From: MPNP01 sp965215545 | GTDB taxonomy: Bacteria; Pseudomonadota; Alphaproteobacteria; Rhodobacterales; Rhodobacteraceae | Assembly: GCA_965215545.1 (NCBI GenBank) | Contig: OZ244066.1 | Span: 992,001-1,056,000 of the forward strand | Direction of reading: 5' to 3' | DNA length: 64,000 bases | Part shown: positions 50,635-59,901 of the stretch, piece by piece | Layout: each line of letters begins with the position of its first letter | Position numbering within the stretch: position 1 is the first letter of the stretch | The notes under the pieces: generated by a model | What the model was told of the DNA's origin: nothing | Seen by the model: only the letters and a program-made list of their open reading frames with translations | The model's database searches: none | Translations under genes and position numbers: made by a program

Positions 50635-51070
50635 TTATTCAGCAAGGAATTTGCATAGATCAAAATCACTATCGATCAACAGGTCTTCGCCAAACCCCTG
50701 CCCGGTTGCCGCATAATTCCGTTCGATTCGGGTAAGATAAAGACCAGCGATATTGACTGCGTCACGGATAACGATACCGTTGAATTCTTCAACTGTACTG
50801 CCGCTTTCCGGTTGACCCAGATTGACAGCAAAAGACAGATACTGAATCTATGGCAGATGTCATCTTCTGCGATTGCTCTTCCCCCATTCGCTCTACTATC
50901 CGCTCCTCCCCGATCCATTGCACCAATGCGAGGTAGAGGGCAGCGCAGCGTGTTGCAACGTAGACCGGTCCCGTCATCGTGTCCTTCAGTGGCCTCAAGT
51001 CTTGACTGGCCGCCGGGAGGGTGGTCATGAAACCAACCAACAGGATCAGGATGGTTTTTGCTTGCGTCAT
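50635..51070 (-). pseudogene. Exported protein gene with one-base frameshift
   Basis: ATG 51070 opens a signal peptide (MTQAKTILILLVGFMTTLPA, ASQD) followed by VYVATRCAALYLALVQWIGE and EEQSQKMTSAIDSVSVF. In the +1 frame the text continues AVNLGQPESGSTVEEFNGIV, IRDAVNIAGLYLTRIERNYA, TGQGFGEDLLIDSDFDLCKF and LAE, ending at 50635. The switch falls at a TTTT run near 50830, so one extra T is likely. Without it the protein would be about 144 residues with Cys near both ends. Family not recognised. Could be a sequencing error rather than a mutation. Confidence 0.6.
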
Positions 51071-51086
51071 GACCTCTGTACTCTAT

Positions 51087-51330
51087 CCCCACTGCCACCC
51101 TGAGGTGCAACGGCCGAGTGTCAACCGGAGGGAGGGTTGACGCTCGGTGGCCCCGTCTTTTGCCCATCCGTGCCGCTTTTCAGCCCAACGACAGCCCAAT
51201 CTCGTCAATCGCGGGCATAGCAAAGCCCCCAGGGTCCGGCAAGAACCCTGGGGATCGGGGGGATCAGCGGTACGCTGCGTGCCCGCTTGGGCCCGCGGGT
51301 GTGCACATGAAGATTTCTGGGGGCAGGGAC
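51087..51330 (-). repeat. IS30-like right-end copy R2
   Basis: Plus strand CCCCACTGCCACCCTGAGGT at 51087 then GCAACGGCCGAGTGTCAACC matches R1 at 7244. The second block (TCGTCAATCGCGGGCATAGC at about 51190, GGGTCCGGCAAGAACC at 51232) also matches R1 and, reversed, 58820-58945. It closes the island that opens at L2. No gene is seen between 51071 and 51463. Confidence 0.65.
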
Positions 51331-51463
51331 GCGGGCGGCGGGCAGTATCGATCGACATTGTGCTGTATGTTTTGGGACAGATCGCTATGAAGTGTGGTGC
51401 AGGGTCGCCAGGTGGGTGGTCCGGTTTCCATGGTGTCTATTGGACGGCAACAGGATTGGCACA

Positions 51464-52072
51464 GTGCAAATTGGGCTCTTTGATCACGATGTCCCCGATG
51501 ATTATGTGGCCGGCGATGTCCTGGCGGTCGATACGGAAACGTTGGGCCTCCAGGTGCATCGGGACCGGTTGTGCCTCGTGCAGTTGTCCAGGGGGGATGG
51601 GGATGCGGATCTTGTGCAGATCCGGCCGGGGCAGACCCGGGCGGCCAATCTTGAACGCCTGTTGACCGACCCGGCAATCGTGAAAATTTTCCATTTTGCC
51701 CGTGCTGACATGGCAACGCTGCGGCATTGGCTCGGGATTGCGGTCCGTAATGTCTACTGCACCAAGATTGCCTCGCGGATTGCCCGGACCAATTCCAACC
51801 AACATGGGTTGCGGGCCCTGGTTCAGGACATGCTGGATATCGAACTCCAGAAGGACCAGCAGTCGTCTGACTGGGGCACCGAGACATTGTCAAAATCCCA
51901 GCAGATGTATGCCGCCAGTGATGTCCTTTACCTGCATGCCCTGCGCGAAGCCCTTGATGCCCGCCTGGCCCGGGATGGTCGTTCCGAACTGGCAACAAGC
52001 TGCTTTGCCTTCCTCCCCCACCGAGTCGAGCTGGATCTTGGCGGATGGGGGTTTGATATCTTTGCCCATTGA
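51464..52072 (+). CDS. rnd: Ribonuclease D (short form)
   Basis: A 202-residue DEDD-type 3'-5' exonuclease. Exo I is VLAVDTETLGLQVHRDRL (Asp-Glu), Exo II IVKIFHFARADMATLRHWLG (Asp) and Exo III YAASDVLYLHALREAL (Asp, with Tyr). It lacks the C-terminal HRDC domain of E. coli RNase D, as is normal for the short alphaproteobacterial form. GTG 51464 follows CAGGA and matches the family start better than the upstream frame (51392). It directly precedes kdsD and the lpt genes, a familiar alphaproteobacterial cluster. Confidence 0.9.
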   Translation: MQIGLFDHDVPDDYVAGDVLAVDTETLGLQVHRDRLCLVQLSRGDGDADLVQIRPGQTRAANLERLLTDPAIVKIFHFARADMATLRHWLGIAVRNVYCTKIASRIARTNSNQHGLRALVQDMLDIELQKDQQSSDWGTETLSKSQQMYAASDVLYLHALREALDARLARDGRSELATSCFAFLPHRVELDLGGWGFDIFAH

Positions 52073-52086
52073 CGGGGGCTTGGCGG

Positions 52087-53097
52087 ATGGGGGTGACAGT
52101 GGCTGATTGGCAGGGGTCTGCGGGCCATGAGGTCGCCTGGCCAGAGCTGCTGTCCAGCGGGACAAGGATCATCGAGGCCGAAGCCGCGGCCCTGCAGGCC
52201 CTGGCCGGTGTGCTCGGCAACTCCTTCTGCCAATCAGTCGAACTGCTGCTGGCCACCCGGGGCCGGGTCGTGGTCTCGGGGATGGGTAAATCCGGCCATA
52301 TCTGCCGGAAAATTGCAGCAACACTGGCCTCGACTGGCCAGCCTGCCCAGTTCATTCACCCGGCCGAGGCCAGTCATGGCGACCTTGGCATGCTGGTCGA
52401 TGGTGACACGATCATTCTGGTTTCGAATTCCGGCGAAACCCCGGAACTGGCCGACATCATGGCCTACTCACGGCGGCATGCCATTCCCTCGATCGGGGTG
52501 ACCGGGAAACAGGGAAGCGAGCTGACCCGGATGGTGGACATTGGCATTGTCCTGCCGCCCATCATGGAAGCCTGCCCGACGGGGATCGTGCCAACCTCAT
52601 CGACCGTCATGATGCTGGCCCTCGGTGATGCGCTGGCCCTGACCCTGATGGAGCATCGCGGGTTCACACCGGATCGATTCCGGATCCTGCACCCCGGCGG
52701 TTCCCTCGGGGCACAACTGACGAGGGTCAGCGACATCATGCACACCGGCAAGGCCATGCCCCGGGTCTCCCCGGCAACACGGATGCCGGAGGCGCTCCTG
52801 GTCATGACCCAGAAGGGGTTTGGCGTGGCCGGCGTTGTCGATGACCGGGATCGACTGATCGGGATTGTCACCGATGGTGACCTGCGCCGACACATGGATG
52901 GACTCCTTGACAAGCCCGTCCACGACGTCATGACCACATCTCCTCGGTCCATCGCCCCCGCAAGCCTGGTCCAGGAGGCCCTCGCGGTCATGAACAGCTG
53001 CAAGATCACCTGCCTGCCCGTCGTTGATGATGAGCAGGGCGACCAATGGGTCGGGGTCCTGCATATTCATGACTGCCTGCGGGTGGGTGCGGCATGA
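52087..53097 (+). CDS. kdsD: Arabinose-5-phosphate isomerase
   Basis: Interconverts ribulose 5-phosphate and arabinose 5-phosphate, the first committed precursor of Kdo for LPS. The 336-residue product has an N-terminal SIS domain (VVVSGMGKSGHICRKIAATL, ASTGQPAQFIHPAEASHGDL, ILVSNSGETPEL) and two C-terminal CBS domains (VSDIMHTGKAMPRV..., VHDVMTTSPRSIAP...). ATG 52087 with GGGGG upstream is preferred; TTG 52069 would overlap rnd. The stop overlaps the lptC ATG (ATGA). Confidence 0.93.
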   Translation: MGVTVADWQGSAGHEVAWPELLSSGTRIIEAEAAALQALAGVLGNSFCQSVELLLATRGRVVVSGMGKSGHICRKIAATLASTGQPAQFIHPAEASHGDLGMLVDGDTIILVSNSGETPELADIMAYSRRHAIPSIGVTGKQGSELTRMVDIGIVLPPIMEACPTGIVPTSSTVMMLALGDALALTLMEHRGFTPDRFRILHPGGSLGAQLTRVSDIMHTGKAMPRVSPATRMPEALLVMTQKGFGVAGVVDDRDRLIGIVTDGDLRRHMDGLLDKPVHDVMTTSPRSIAPASLVQEALAVMNSCKITCLPVVDDEQGDQWVGVLHIHDCLRVGAA

Positions 53098-53711
53098 TCA
53101 CCCGCTTGAAGCAGCAGTTGACATTCAACATCCAGAACCGGATCCTGATCGGTATTCTGCTGAGCATCATTGCGCTGATGACGTCACTGTCGATCTTTGC
53201 CTTCGTCAACAACCGAACATTCAGCAACACCGTGGTCATTGGTGATGTGGAATATGATTCACACACACCCAACTACAGTACCAACGTTGTCTACTCCGAG
53301 ACCCTGGGCAACGGTGCCCGGCTGACGATGCGCGCCCGGCTGGTGCAGTCGGAATTCATCGATACCAATACGGTCAACGGGGTGAATTTTCATGCCGATA
53401 TCCAGTTGCGCGATGGGCGGGTCCTGACATCAACCGCCGACCATTTTTCTGCACAGACCGATGGCAGCAGCGCCCTGTTGGCCAGCAATGCGAAAATCGA
53501 ACTGGAGGACATGTACTCTGTCAGTTCCGAAGTGATCGAATATGATGGTGCCGAACATCTGATTGCCACGGATGAGTCCACCTTTCTCGTCTTCCCCGGC
53601 GGCATGGCCACGGCCGGCAAGCTGGTTGCCAAGTTTCCCCAAGATGGTAGTGATGGTGGAGAGGTCTATGAACTGTCCGACAATGTCAACATCCTGCTGT
53701 TTCAGGATTGA
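53094..53711 (+). CDS. lptC: LPS export protein LptC
   Basis: A 205-residue single-pass inner-membrane protein: short cytoplasmic start, membrane segment RILIGILLSIIALMTSLSIF, then a periplasmic beta-jellyroll domain (YDSHTPNYSTNVVYSETLGN, FHADIQLRDGRVLTSTADHF, YDGAEHLIATDESTFLVFPG). It passes LPS from LptBFG to LptA. Sequence conservation is low in this family; the call is supported by topology and position between kdsD and lptA. Overlaps the kdsD stop by four bases. Confidence 0.85.
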   Translation: MITRLKQQLTFNIQNRILIGILLSIIALMTSLSIFAFVNNRTFSNTVVIGDVEYDSHTPNYSTNVVYSETLGNGARLTMRARLVQSEFIDTNTVNGVNFHADIQLRDGRVLTSTADHFSAQTDGSSALLASNAKIELEDMYSVSSEVIEYDGAEHLIATDESTFLVFPGGMATAGKLVAKFPQDGSDGGEVYELSDNVNILLFQD

Positions 53712-53730
53712 GCGTGGTTGAGTGATCGAT

Positions 53731-54207
53731 ATGAAAACCCTTGTGTATGTGTGTGCATGTCTTGCCGCATTCTGGGCGCCGTCCGCAGGTGCACAGGTGT
53801 CCTTTGTCATTTTCAATGAGGGGGGCACCGAGGGCGGCGAAGTGGCCATTTCGGCCGACAAGGCGAAATTCAATACCCAGGAGAACCGTTCGGAACTCAC
53901 CGGGAACGTGTTCGTGAATTCCGATGACACCGAGTTTCGCTCGGACAATGCCATCGTCCAGTTTCTCGACGAGAGCAATGACCTCGAAACCTTGACACTG
54001 ATCGACAATGTCTATGTCGAACTTGAAGACTCCCGTGTCTATTCTGACAGGGGCTTCTACAATCGTTCCGAGAATCTTGTTCGCCTGTCAGGCAACGTCC
54101 GGTACTACTCGGGCCGGATGGAAATCAACGGCGAACTGTTCATCTACAACACGGTCACAGGTGAGGGTGAGTTGGAAAGCGTCGCAGGGTCCATCGAAAG
54201 CAACTGA
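53731..54207 (+). CDS. lptA: LPS transport periplasmic protein LptA
   Basis: A 158-residue exported protein: signal peptide MKTLVYVCACLAAFWAPSAG then AQVSF, and an OstA/LptA beta-jellyroll (VAISADKAKFNTQENRSELT, GNVFVNSDDTEFRSDNAIVQ, YSDRGFYNRSENLVRLSGNV). It forms the periplasmic bridge for LPS. ATG 53731 is chosen over GTG 53722 because it begins the signal peptide. lptB follows after 11 bases. Confidence 0.88.
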   Translation: MKTLVYVCACLAAFWAPSAGAQVSFVIFNEGGTEGGEVAISADKAKFNTQENRSELTGNVFVNSDDTEFRSDNAIVQFLDESNDLETLTLIDNVYVELEDSRVYSDRGFYNRSENLVRLSGNVRYYSGRMEINGELFIYNTVTGEGELESVAGSIESN

Positions 54208-54218
54208 CAAGCCTGAAG

Positions 54219-54950
54219 ATGCGGAACTCACGGGACGGCCTGTTTGCGGATGACATCTCCATCACCATCCGCAGGAAGCGGGTCGTCAGGAACGTCTCCC
54301 TTGAAGTCCATCCGGGTGAAGTCGTCGGTATTCTCGGACCGAACGGGGCAGGCAAGACGACATGTTTCCACCTGATTTCCGGTCTGCGTCTCAGTGAGAC
54401 CGGGACCATCTTCCTCAACGGACGTGACGTCACACGCCTGCCGCTCTATCGTCGTTCGCAACTCGGTCTGGGGTTTCTTCCCCAGGAACGCTCGGTCTTT
54501 CGGGGCATGTCAGTTGAGGGCAACATTGCCGCAATCCTGCAGATTCACATCAAGACCCGGGCTGAACGCGCCACCCGTCTTGAAGAAATCCTGCAGGAAT
54601 TTGACCTGCAGGATATCCGCCATGCCCGGGCAGATGCACTGTCAGGGGGCCAAAGTCGTCGGGTGGAAATTGCCCGCTGCATCGCCTGCAACCCCAAGAT
54701 CATCCTGCTTGATGAGCCATTTGCCGGTCTTGATCCGATCATCATGGCCCGGTTCCAGACCATTGTCCGCTATCTCAAGGACCGCGGGCTGGGTGTTCTG
54801 ATCACCGACCACAATATCCTGGAAACCATGCGGCTGGTCGACCGCACCTACATCCTCTTCGATGGCGAGATCGTCATTGCCGGGACACCCGAGGAAATCA
54901 AACAGGACAAGTTTGTCCGGGACTCCTATCTTGGGGATACGTATGCATGA
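54219..54950 (+). CDS. lptB: LPS export ABC transporter ATPase
   Basis: A 243-residue ABC ATPase energising LPS extraction from the inner membrane. Walker A GILGPNGAGKTT, Q-loop FLPQERSVFRGMSVEGNI, signature DALSGGQSRRVEIARCI, Walker B IILLDEPFAGLDPI and the switch histidine in VLITDHNILETMR are all present. Full length and intact. In many Alphaproteobacteria rpoN, hpf and ptsN follow; here about 5.9 kb of IS debris and accessory genes intervenes before ptsN. Confidence 0.95.
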   Translation: MRNSRDGLFADDISITIRRKRVVRNVSLEVHPGEVVGILGPNGAGKTTCFHLISGLRLSETGTIFLNGRDVTRLPLYRRSQLGLGFLPQERSVFRGMSVEGNIAAILQIHIKTRAERATRLEEILQEFDLQDIRHARADALSGGQSRRVEIARCIACNPKIILLDEPFAGLDPIIMARFQTIVRYLKDRGLGVLITDHNILETMRLVDRTYILFDGEIVIAGTPEEIKQDKFVRDSYLGDTYA

Positions 54951-55173
54951 TGGCCCGCACCTCAGGGCCCTGGCATGGCACGATCATCAGGATGGGAATC
55001 CGTAAAACCCCGGTCTCTGCGGCATTGATCCCCCCTGCCATTCTGCGATGCACAAGTCCGGTGTAACGGCCCAGAGGGACCTGTTGGGCGTTTCAGGCAG
55101 ATGTGTACGAAAGCCTTGCTGTCTTTGCAGCCGGTATGATCAATTGCCTCCCCCGTGCCATCATTCAGGGATT

Positions 55174-56464
55174 GTCCCATTCTCTGTTGAAACGCATCAG
55201 AGCGGTGTTGCTTCCCCCTGCGCTATAGGGCTCAGGGTGAATGGTAAAATCGAAAGGAAGCAACACCATGACATCACCGACCACATTTGCCCCGACGTCT
55301 GCCACACCCCTCACTGAGGCTGCCAATGCCCGGCTCACCGCGCGTTTCGAACACCTGCTGCTTGATGGCGGGGGTCGACAGCCTCACCCAGATGATGGAT
55401 GAGGATGTGACTGAGCTGGCTGGCGAACACGATGGCCGCAACGCCGACAAGCCCGGTGATCGCTGGGGGTCCACCCCGGCCCAAAGAGGCTTCCATGGCG
55501 GCACGGTCGCTGTCCAGTATCCCCGGGTACGCAACACGGCAACAAATGACGAGAGGGTCCTCCCGAGTTGGGACGAGCTCGCCGCCCAAGGCCATCTGGG
55601 TCAGTGGGCCCTGACCCTCGTGGCCTTGGGGGTGGCAACCCGCAGGTTCGCCGAGGCTGTTCGCCAGCCCCGGAGTGGTGCCCCCCCCCAGGGTCCGGGC
55701 AGCGGCCTTTCCAAATCGGCCATCGCCCGGCGCTTCACGGCCCGCACCCCGGCGAAGTTCGAGGCGTGGATGGGAGCCGATCTCTCGGGGTTGGACCGGG
55801 TGGCTATCGCGATCGATGGGCTGCATCGCACCGGAGGTCTGCTGATCATCGGGGCCGTGGGGATCGATATCGACGGGCACGAACACCCCTTGGGGATCCT
55901 TGAGGGGGCGACCGGGACTGCCGCCACCGGGCAGGCGCTCCTCGACGACCGCATCGCCCGCGGCCTGCCAGATCGCCCCCCTCCGTCCGCGCGGTGCGCC
56001 GGCAAGCCCGGGCAACGGAAGCTGCCGAAACGGCGGAACGGGGGGTGCGGGCCCTCGCGCGACGGTTTGACGACGAAGCGCCGGCTGCGGCCCGCTCGAT
56101 CCCCCATCCTGGTCGACCTCGAGGGTCTTGATGCGATCCTGACCCTTCGACTGGGCCTGCCGCCGGAACTCCGTCGGTCGCTGGCCAGCACCAACAGCAT
56201 CGAATCCATGCACAGTGTCGGGCGCCGACCCTGCCGCACCGTGAAACGCTGGCGGGATGCGCACATGGCCCTGCGCTGGCCAGCAACGGGGATGCCTGAC
56301 GCCCGGAAAGGCTTCCGGCGCGTGAAAGCCTGTCAGCAACTCTCCCTGCTCAGGGAGGCCCTCATCAAACAGCGTCAGGGGAGAAACCCTGACACGCTCC
56401 AGGACGCCGCATCATCGCCATGACCGGCAGCATCGTTCTGATGCGTTTCAACAGAGAGCGGGAC
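55174..56464 (+). mobile_element. IS256-family element, decayed, 1291 bp
   Basis: Left end GTCCCATTCTCTGTTGAAAC at 55174 and, on the minus strand from 56464, GTCCCGCTCTCTGTTGAAAC are near-perfect terminal inverted repeats (both continue GCATCAGA). No matching target duplication is seen, and the transposase inside is frameshifted and internally deleted. It lies 220 bases after lptB; 54951-55173 holds no gene. Confidence 0.8.
55268..56423 (+). pseudogene. IS256-type (Mutator-like) transposase, frameshifted and deleted
   Basis: Starts MTSPTTFAPTSATPLTEAAN, ARFEHLLLDG at 55268, then shifts frame near 55370 to GVDSLTQMMDEDVTELAGEH. Conserved IS256 blocks follow: SKSAIARRFTARTPAKFEAW, VAIAIDGLHRTGGLLIIGAV (first catalytic Asp), GLDAILTLRLGLPPELRRSL then ASTNSIESMHSVGRR (catalytic Glu) and VKRWRDAHMALRWPATGM. 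The middle region that normally holds the second catalytic Asp and the CQxHKxRN motif is missing, so it is inactive. A C9 run lies at 55681. Confidence 0.8.
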
Positions 56465-56694
56465 ATCCCCCAAAACCGTCCGGTGTCCGACAATCACACC
56501 CGGTTTGCAGAAGCGACCTTGAGAGGTTCCGGACAGATTCGTCACGCGGGGCTGGCCTGTGTCCGCCCTTCGGGTCGGTGACAATAGGTGGGCGGATGTC
56601 GCGTGTCCAAGACCCTGCCCGGGACACCTCTGGGCTGCGGTTGCCCTCCCGCCCTGAATCCTGCCGGGGCATCAGTCGTCACCGGTCAGGGGGT

Positions 56695-56848
56695 GGGGCG
56701 CGATGGCATGACAGTCGCCGGCTATTGCTGACCGAGACTGTGGCTGCCATCGGGCCCCGGTGGCATCCACCTCTCCGGGTAACCGAGCCGGTCCGCACGG
56801 GGCGAACCGGCCCCGCTACGACCGTTGCACTTCAGAGTGGCACGGGGG
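56695..56848 (-). repeat. IS30-like left-end copy L3
   Basis: Minus strand from 56848 (CCCCCGTGCCACTCTGAAGT) matches the plus strand from 57713 for about 150 bases, including CCGGTTCGCCC, GGATGCCACCGGGGCCCGAT and GACTGTCATGCCATCGCGCC. L3 and L4 are thus inverted copies that bracket the secreted-protein gene at 56894-57613. No gene is seen from 56465 to 56893 apart from this repeat. Confidence 0.8.
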
Positions 56849-56893
56849 AAGTGATATCCAGTACCCATCTGTAGTCGACCCGCTTAAGAAGAA

Positions 56894-57613
56894 CTAAGAA
56901 CTGGGGGCATCGGCCGACCTGAAGCATAGACGCACAAAAGGAGTGCGATGGCCTCCTCTTTTAGTGACGGGTCCACTCCCTATTTGCATCTTGCCATTCA
57001 GTTCTGGGCTGTAAACGATGACTGTATAGTAATGGTTTGGCTTGAGGCCACCGAGTACAATGCCGCCTTTGCTAACTGAATCATCTCTACCTATAGTACC
57101 AAGTGGCTGACTGCTTATTGGGTATGCCGAAAATGCACGCGTATCATTCGACATTACCCCAACCCTTAAATCTATGTCTTCTTGGGTCGTTGTACTGGTA
57201 TACTGGCCAGCAATGACTTGGGACCCCCCTTTCAACTTTATGGTATGAGTGTCACCCGGATTAATCGTCCCACACCCCCCATATTTCTCATAGAAATTAT
57301 CGGATTTACCATCGGGGTTACAATATTTACCAATCTCCCATCCATCATTCGGTTTCCAGAGAGTTTGATCATCCCAGAATTGAGAATTTCGGAGATGAAA
57401 GTCAACAACACTGAATGTTATGGAATTGTGTCTCACATTATTAAAACTGAAAAGACAATCCGGAGAACAGGTCCGCTTCTCTAAATTTTCGTGCGTATGC
57501 ACTCCGCTCTGCGTTGAATAGCATGCACCCGGCCCCGCCGACCATGCATGTGCGGACGTTGCCATTACCAATATCATCACAGGGGCGGCAAATACCATCA
57601 ATTTTCGTTTCAT
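56894..57613 (-). CDS. Secreted protein of unknown function, AT-rich
   Basis: A 239-residue exported protein with a clear signal peptide (MKRKLMVFAAPVMILVMATS, AHAW) and six or more cysteines in the mature part (GACYSTQSGVH, RTCSPDCLFSFNN, KYCNPDGKSD, YGGCGTINPGDTHTIKLKGG). The C-terminal half (DIDLRVGVMSNDTRAFSAYP, HYYTVIVYSPELNGKMQIG) looks like a beta-sandwich of the pre-peptidase type, but no family is certain. A good AGGAGCT lies upstream of ATG 57613. Base composition is clearly more AT-rich than its neighbours, and it is bracketed by inverted IS30-like ends, both signs of recent transfer. Confidence 0.75.
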   Translation of the reverse strand: MKRKLMVFAAPVMILVMATSAHAWSAGPGACYSTQSGVHTHENLEKRTCSPDCLFSFNNVRHNSITFSVVDFHLRNSQFWDDQTLWKPNDGWEIGKYCNPDGKSDNFYEKYGGCGTINPGDTHTIKLKGGSQVIAGQYTSTTTQEDIDLRVGVMSNDTRAFSAYPISSQPLGTIGRDDSVSKGGIVLGGLKPNHYYTVIVYSPELNGKMQIGSGPVTKRGGHRTPFVRLCFRSADAPSS

Positions 57614-57712
57614 AAGTTGGAGCTCCTAAAGATTTTGATCATACAGAGTTTCCTGGTGAACGGCTACCAATGACAACCCCTGAACACAAGGCGAATTTAT
57701 TCTTTTTTGCAT

Positions 57713-58945
57713 CCCCCGTGCCACTCTGAAGTGCAACGCTCGCTGCGGAGTCGGTTCGCCCTGAACGGACCGGCTCGGTTGCCCGGAGGAATCAATGCCA
57801 CCGGGGCCCGATGGCAGCCCCAGTCTCGACAAGACCAGCCGGAGACTGTCATGCCATCGCGCCCCACCCCCTGACCGCTGCCGAACGATGCCAGATTGAT
57901 GCGTTCAGGACAAGCGGCGTGTCGCAAGCTGCCATCGCCCGCCAGCTCGACCGCCACCCTGCCACCATCAGCCGGGAGCTCACCCGCAACCGGGGCCAGC
58001 GTGGCGATCGTCACCAACAGGCGCAGCGTCTGGCGACCGCCCGCCGCCAGGCCACTTCCTCGGTGCCCCGGCGGTGGACGCCGGCCAGCGCCGATCGGGT
58101 CGACGCCGACCTCGCCCCCGGGGGGGCCGGAGCCCCGAGCCGATCGCCGACCGGGCCCGCAGGGACGACCGTCCCATGGTCGGTCGCCCAGGATGATCAT
58201 CTGATTGGGGATCGACCAAGACATCCGGGCCGACAAGACGGCTGGCGGCACCCTCTGGCGCCACCGGCGCCCGGACCCCCCGGATCCGGGGCCAGCGACC
58301 CGGGCGGCCAGAGAGTCAACCCGATGGGCGGCCGCCACGCGCATCGCCAGCCTGTGATGACAGGTCCGGGGGCCACAAGGGGGTGCTGGTCAGCCTCGGG
58401 ACCCGGGCCACCAGGTTCACCCGTCTGGCGCGCGTCGCGCGCCAGACGGCGGCCACCGTGGGGGCCAGTCTCCAGGCCCTGCCGAGGCCCTCTGCGCGCT
58501 GTGCCGTCCCCACCATCACCGCCGGGGCGGCAAGGACTTCGCTCGCCACAGGTCGGTGGCCAGGGCCCGCGCTGCCGGCCTTGTCCTGGCCCGGACCACG
58601 CCTGGCCCCCGGTGCGCATGGGATGGGGGGCGCAACGCGCCCCCCAACGGCCTCGTGCGTGAGGACCTGCCCAAGAGTCCCGACGTCCTGACCTGCACCG
58701 ATGCCGCGGTGACGGCTGGGCAGGATGCCCGCGTGGGACTGGGCGACCAGACACCGGCCGCGGCCTTTGCCGCGGCCCAGGGGCCGTAGGGCCACGAAGA
58801 GGTCACGCACCGCCCACTCGGCATCCCTCTCCTGCCCCGGACCGCGGGGGCCTTGCCGGCCCCGGCGGGCGGCACTCTGCTGGCGATTGACGCGATGGGG
58901 CTGCCGGGGGGCTGAAAAGCGGTCCAGGCGGGTCAAGGATGGGGT
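57713..58945 (+). pseudogene. IS30-type element wreck with transposase pseudogene
   Basis: The left end CCCCCGTGCCACTCTGAAGT at 57713 leads to a transposase start around 57850: LTAAERCQIDAFRTSGVSQA then AIARQLDRHPATISRELTRN, the IS30 N-terminal helix-turn-helix. In other frames GVLVSLGTRATRFTRLARVA and ARQTAATVGASL (58380-58470) and NAPPNGLVREDLPKSPDVLT (58640-58695) correspond to the IS30 DDE core and the NGLxRxxxPKxTDF end. Multiple frameshifts. The right-end module at 58820-58945 is present in reverse relative to R1 and R2, as expected for a right end. This copy defines the repeat family seen at six other places. Confidence 0.72.
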
Positions 58946-58971
58946 ATCCGCTATCAAGGAGATCCATGCCA

Positions 58972-59901
58972 TCAGGGATGGGAGCTGGCCAGACCGGTCA
59001 TTTCACGGGAAAGAGCAAGGAGTCTGGCCGCCTTCGTGCTGTCCAGCGCCTCCGGGTTCGGCGGGCGGAGAACGTCCTCGTGGATGAACTGTCCGGACAC
59101 GCCATCATATCGACTGTCGAGTGCTGCCGCCACGATGCGCTCCCCACCGACCCAGGTTGGAGCGGCAAGGCGACCGAACAGAGTGACGAAAACCCTCTCC
59201 CAACCCTTCACATTGCGCGTCAGGCTGCTTCTGATATAGCCCGGGTTCAGGCAGTTGATCGTGACGTCGCTGCCGTCCAGTCGCCCGGCCACATCGCGCG
59301 CATGCATGATCATGCAGAGTTTGGCCTGGGCGTATGTCACAAACAGTGACCAGTTCCGCTCGCGGTGCAGGTCATCGAAATCCAGATGCCCCATCTTCTG
59401 GGTGGCTGAGGTCAGGTTCACGATGCGGGCCGAAGGCGTCGCCCTGGCCCGGTCCAGCAGGAGTTCAGTCAGCAGGAAGGGCCCGAGATAGTTCACCACG
59501 AAATTCATCTCGTAGCCCTCAGGTGTGAGCGTCCGTTCGCTGATGTTCGCCCCCGCGCAATTGATCAGGAAATTGATTCGTCCGCACTGCTTCAGGATGT
59601 CGGAGGCCGCCTTGCGCACGCTGTCCAGGGATCCGAGATCACACCCGACGACCGTGCACCGTCCTTGGTGTCCGGCCGCCCCCAGTTCGGAGGCAACACG
59701 CTGCGTCTTGGTCATGTTCCGGCCAAGGAGGCAGATGTCAGCACCCATTGATGCAAGTCGCTCGACCGCCACACGCCCCATGCCGTCGGTGCCGCCAGTG
59801 AAGACGACCGTCTTGCCGGTCAGGTCGTGGTTGGGCACCATGGCCGTCGACTGTCGTGCAAGGAAGGTATCGATCCAGAAGTTATCTGCCGGGCGTTTCA
59901 T
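58972..59901 (-). CDS. Short-chain dehydrogenase/reductase (retinol dehydrogenase-like)
   Basis: A 309-residue classical SDR: TVVFTGGTDGMGRVAVERLA (TGxxxGxG), INFLINCAGANISE (NAG-type motif), the catalytic Ser in VNLTSATQKM, and YAQAK (Tyr-x3-Lys). The insert and C-terminus resemble retinol dehydrogenase/ WW-domain oxidoreductase-like bacterial SDRs. No signal peptide. Substrate unknown. It lies isolated between the IS30 wreck and ptsN and ends just 26 bases from the IS module. Confidence 0.85.
   Translation of the reverse strand: MKRPADNFWIDTFLARQSTAMVPNHDLTGKTVVFTGGTDGMGRVAVERLASMGADICLLGRNMTKTQRVASELGAAGHQGRCTVVGCDLGSLDSVRKAASDILKQCGRINFLINCAGANISERTLTPEGYEMNFVVNYLGPFLLTELLLDRARATPSARIVNLTSATQKMGHLDFDDLHRERNWSLFVTYAQAKLCMIMHARDVAGRLDGSDVTINCLNPGYIRSSLTRNVKGWERVFVTLFGRLAAPTWVGGERIVAAALDSRYDGVSGQFIHEDVLRPPNPEALDSTKAARLLALSREMTGLASSHP

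Noticed and set aside
55681..55689. C9 run as another phase-variation switch.
   Set aside because: It lies in a dead IS256 transposase. The similar C9 at 27885 is in an ISNCY pseudogene. These are background slippage and a caution against over-reading poly-C tracts.
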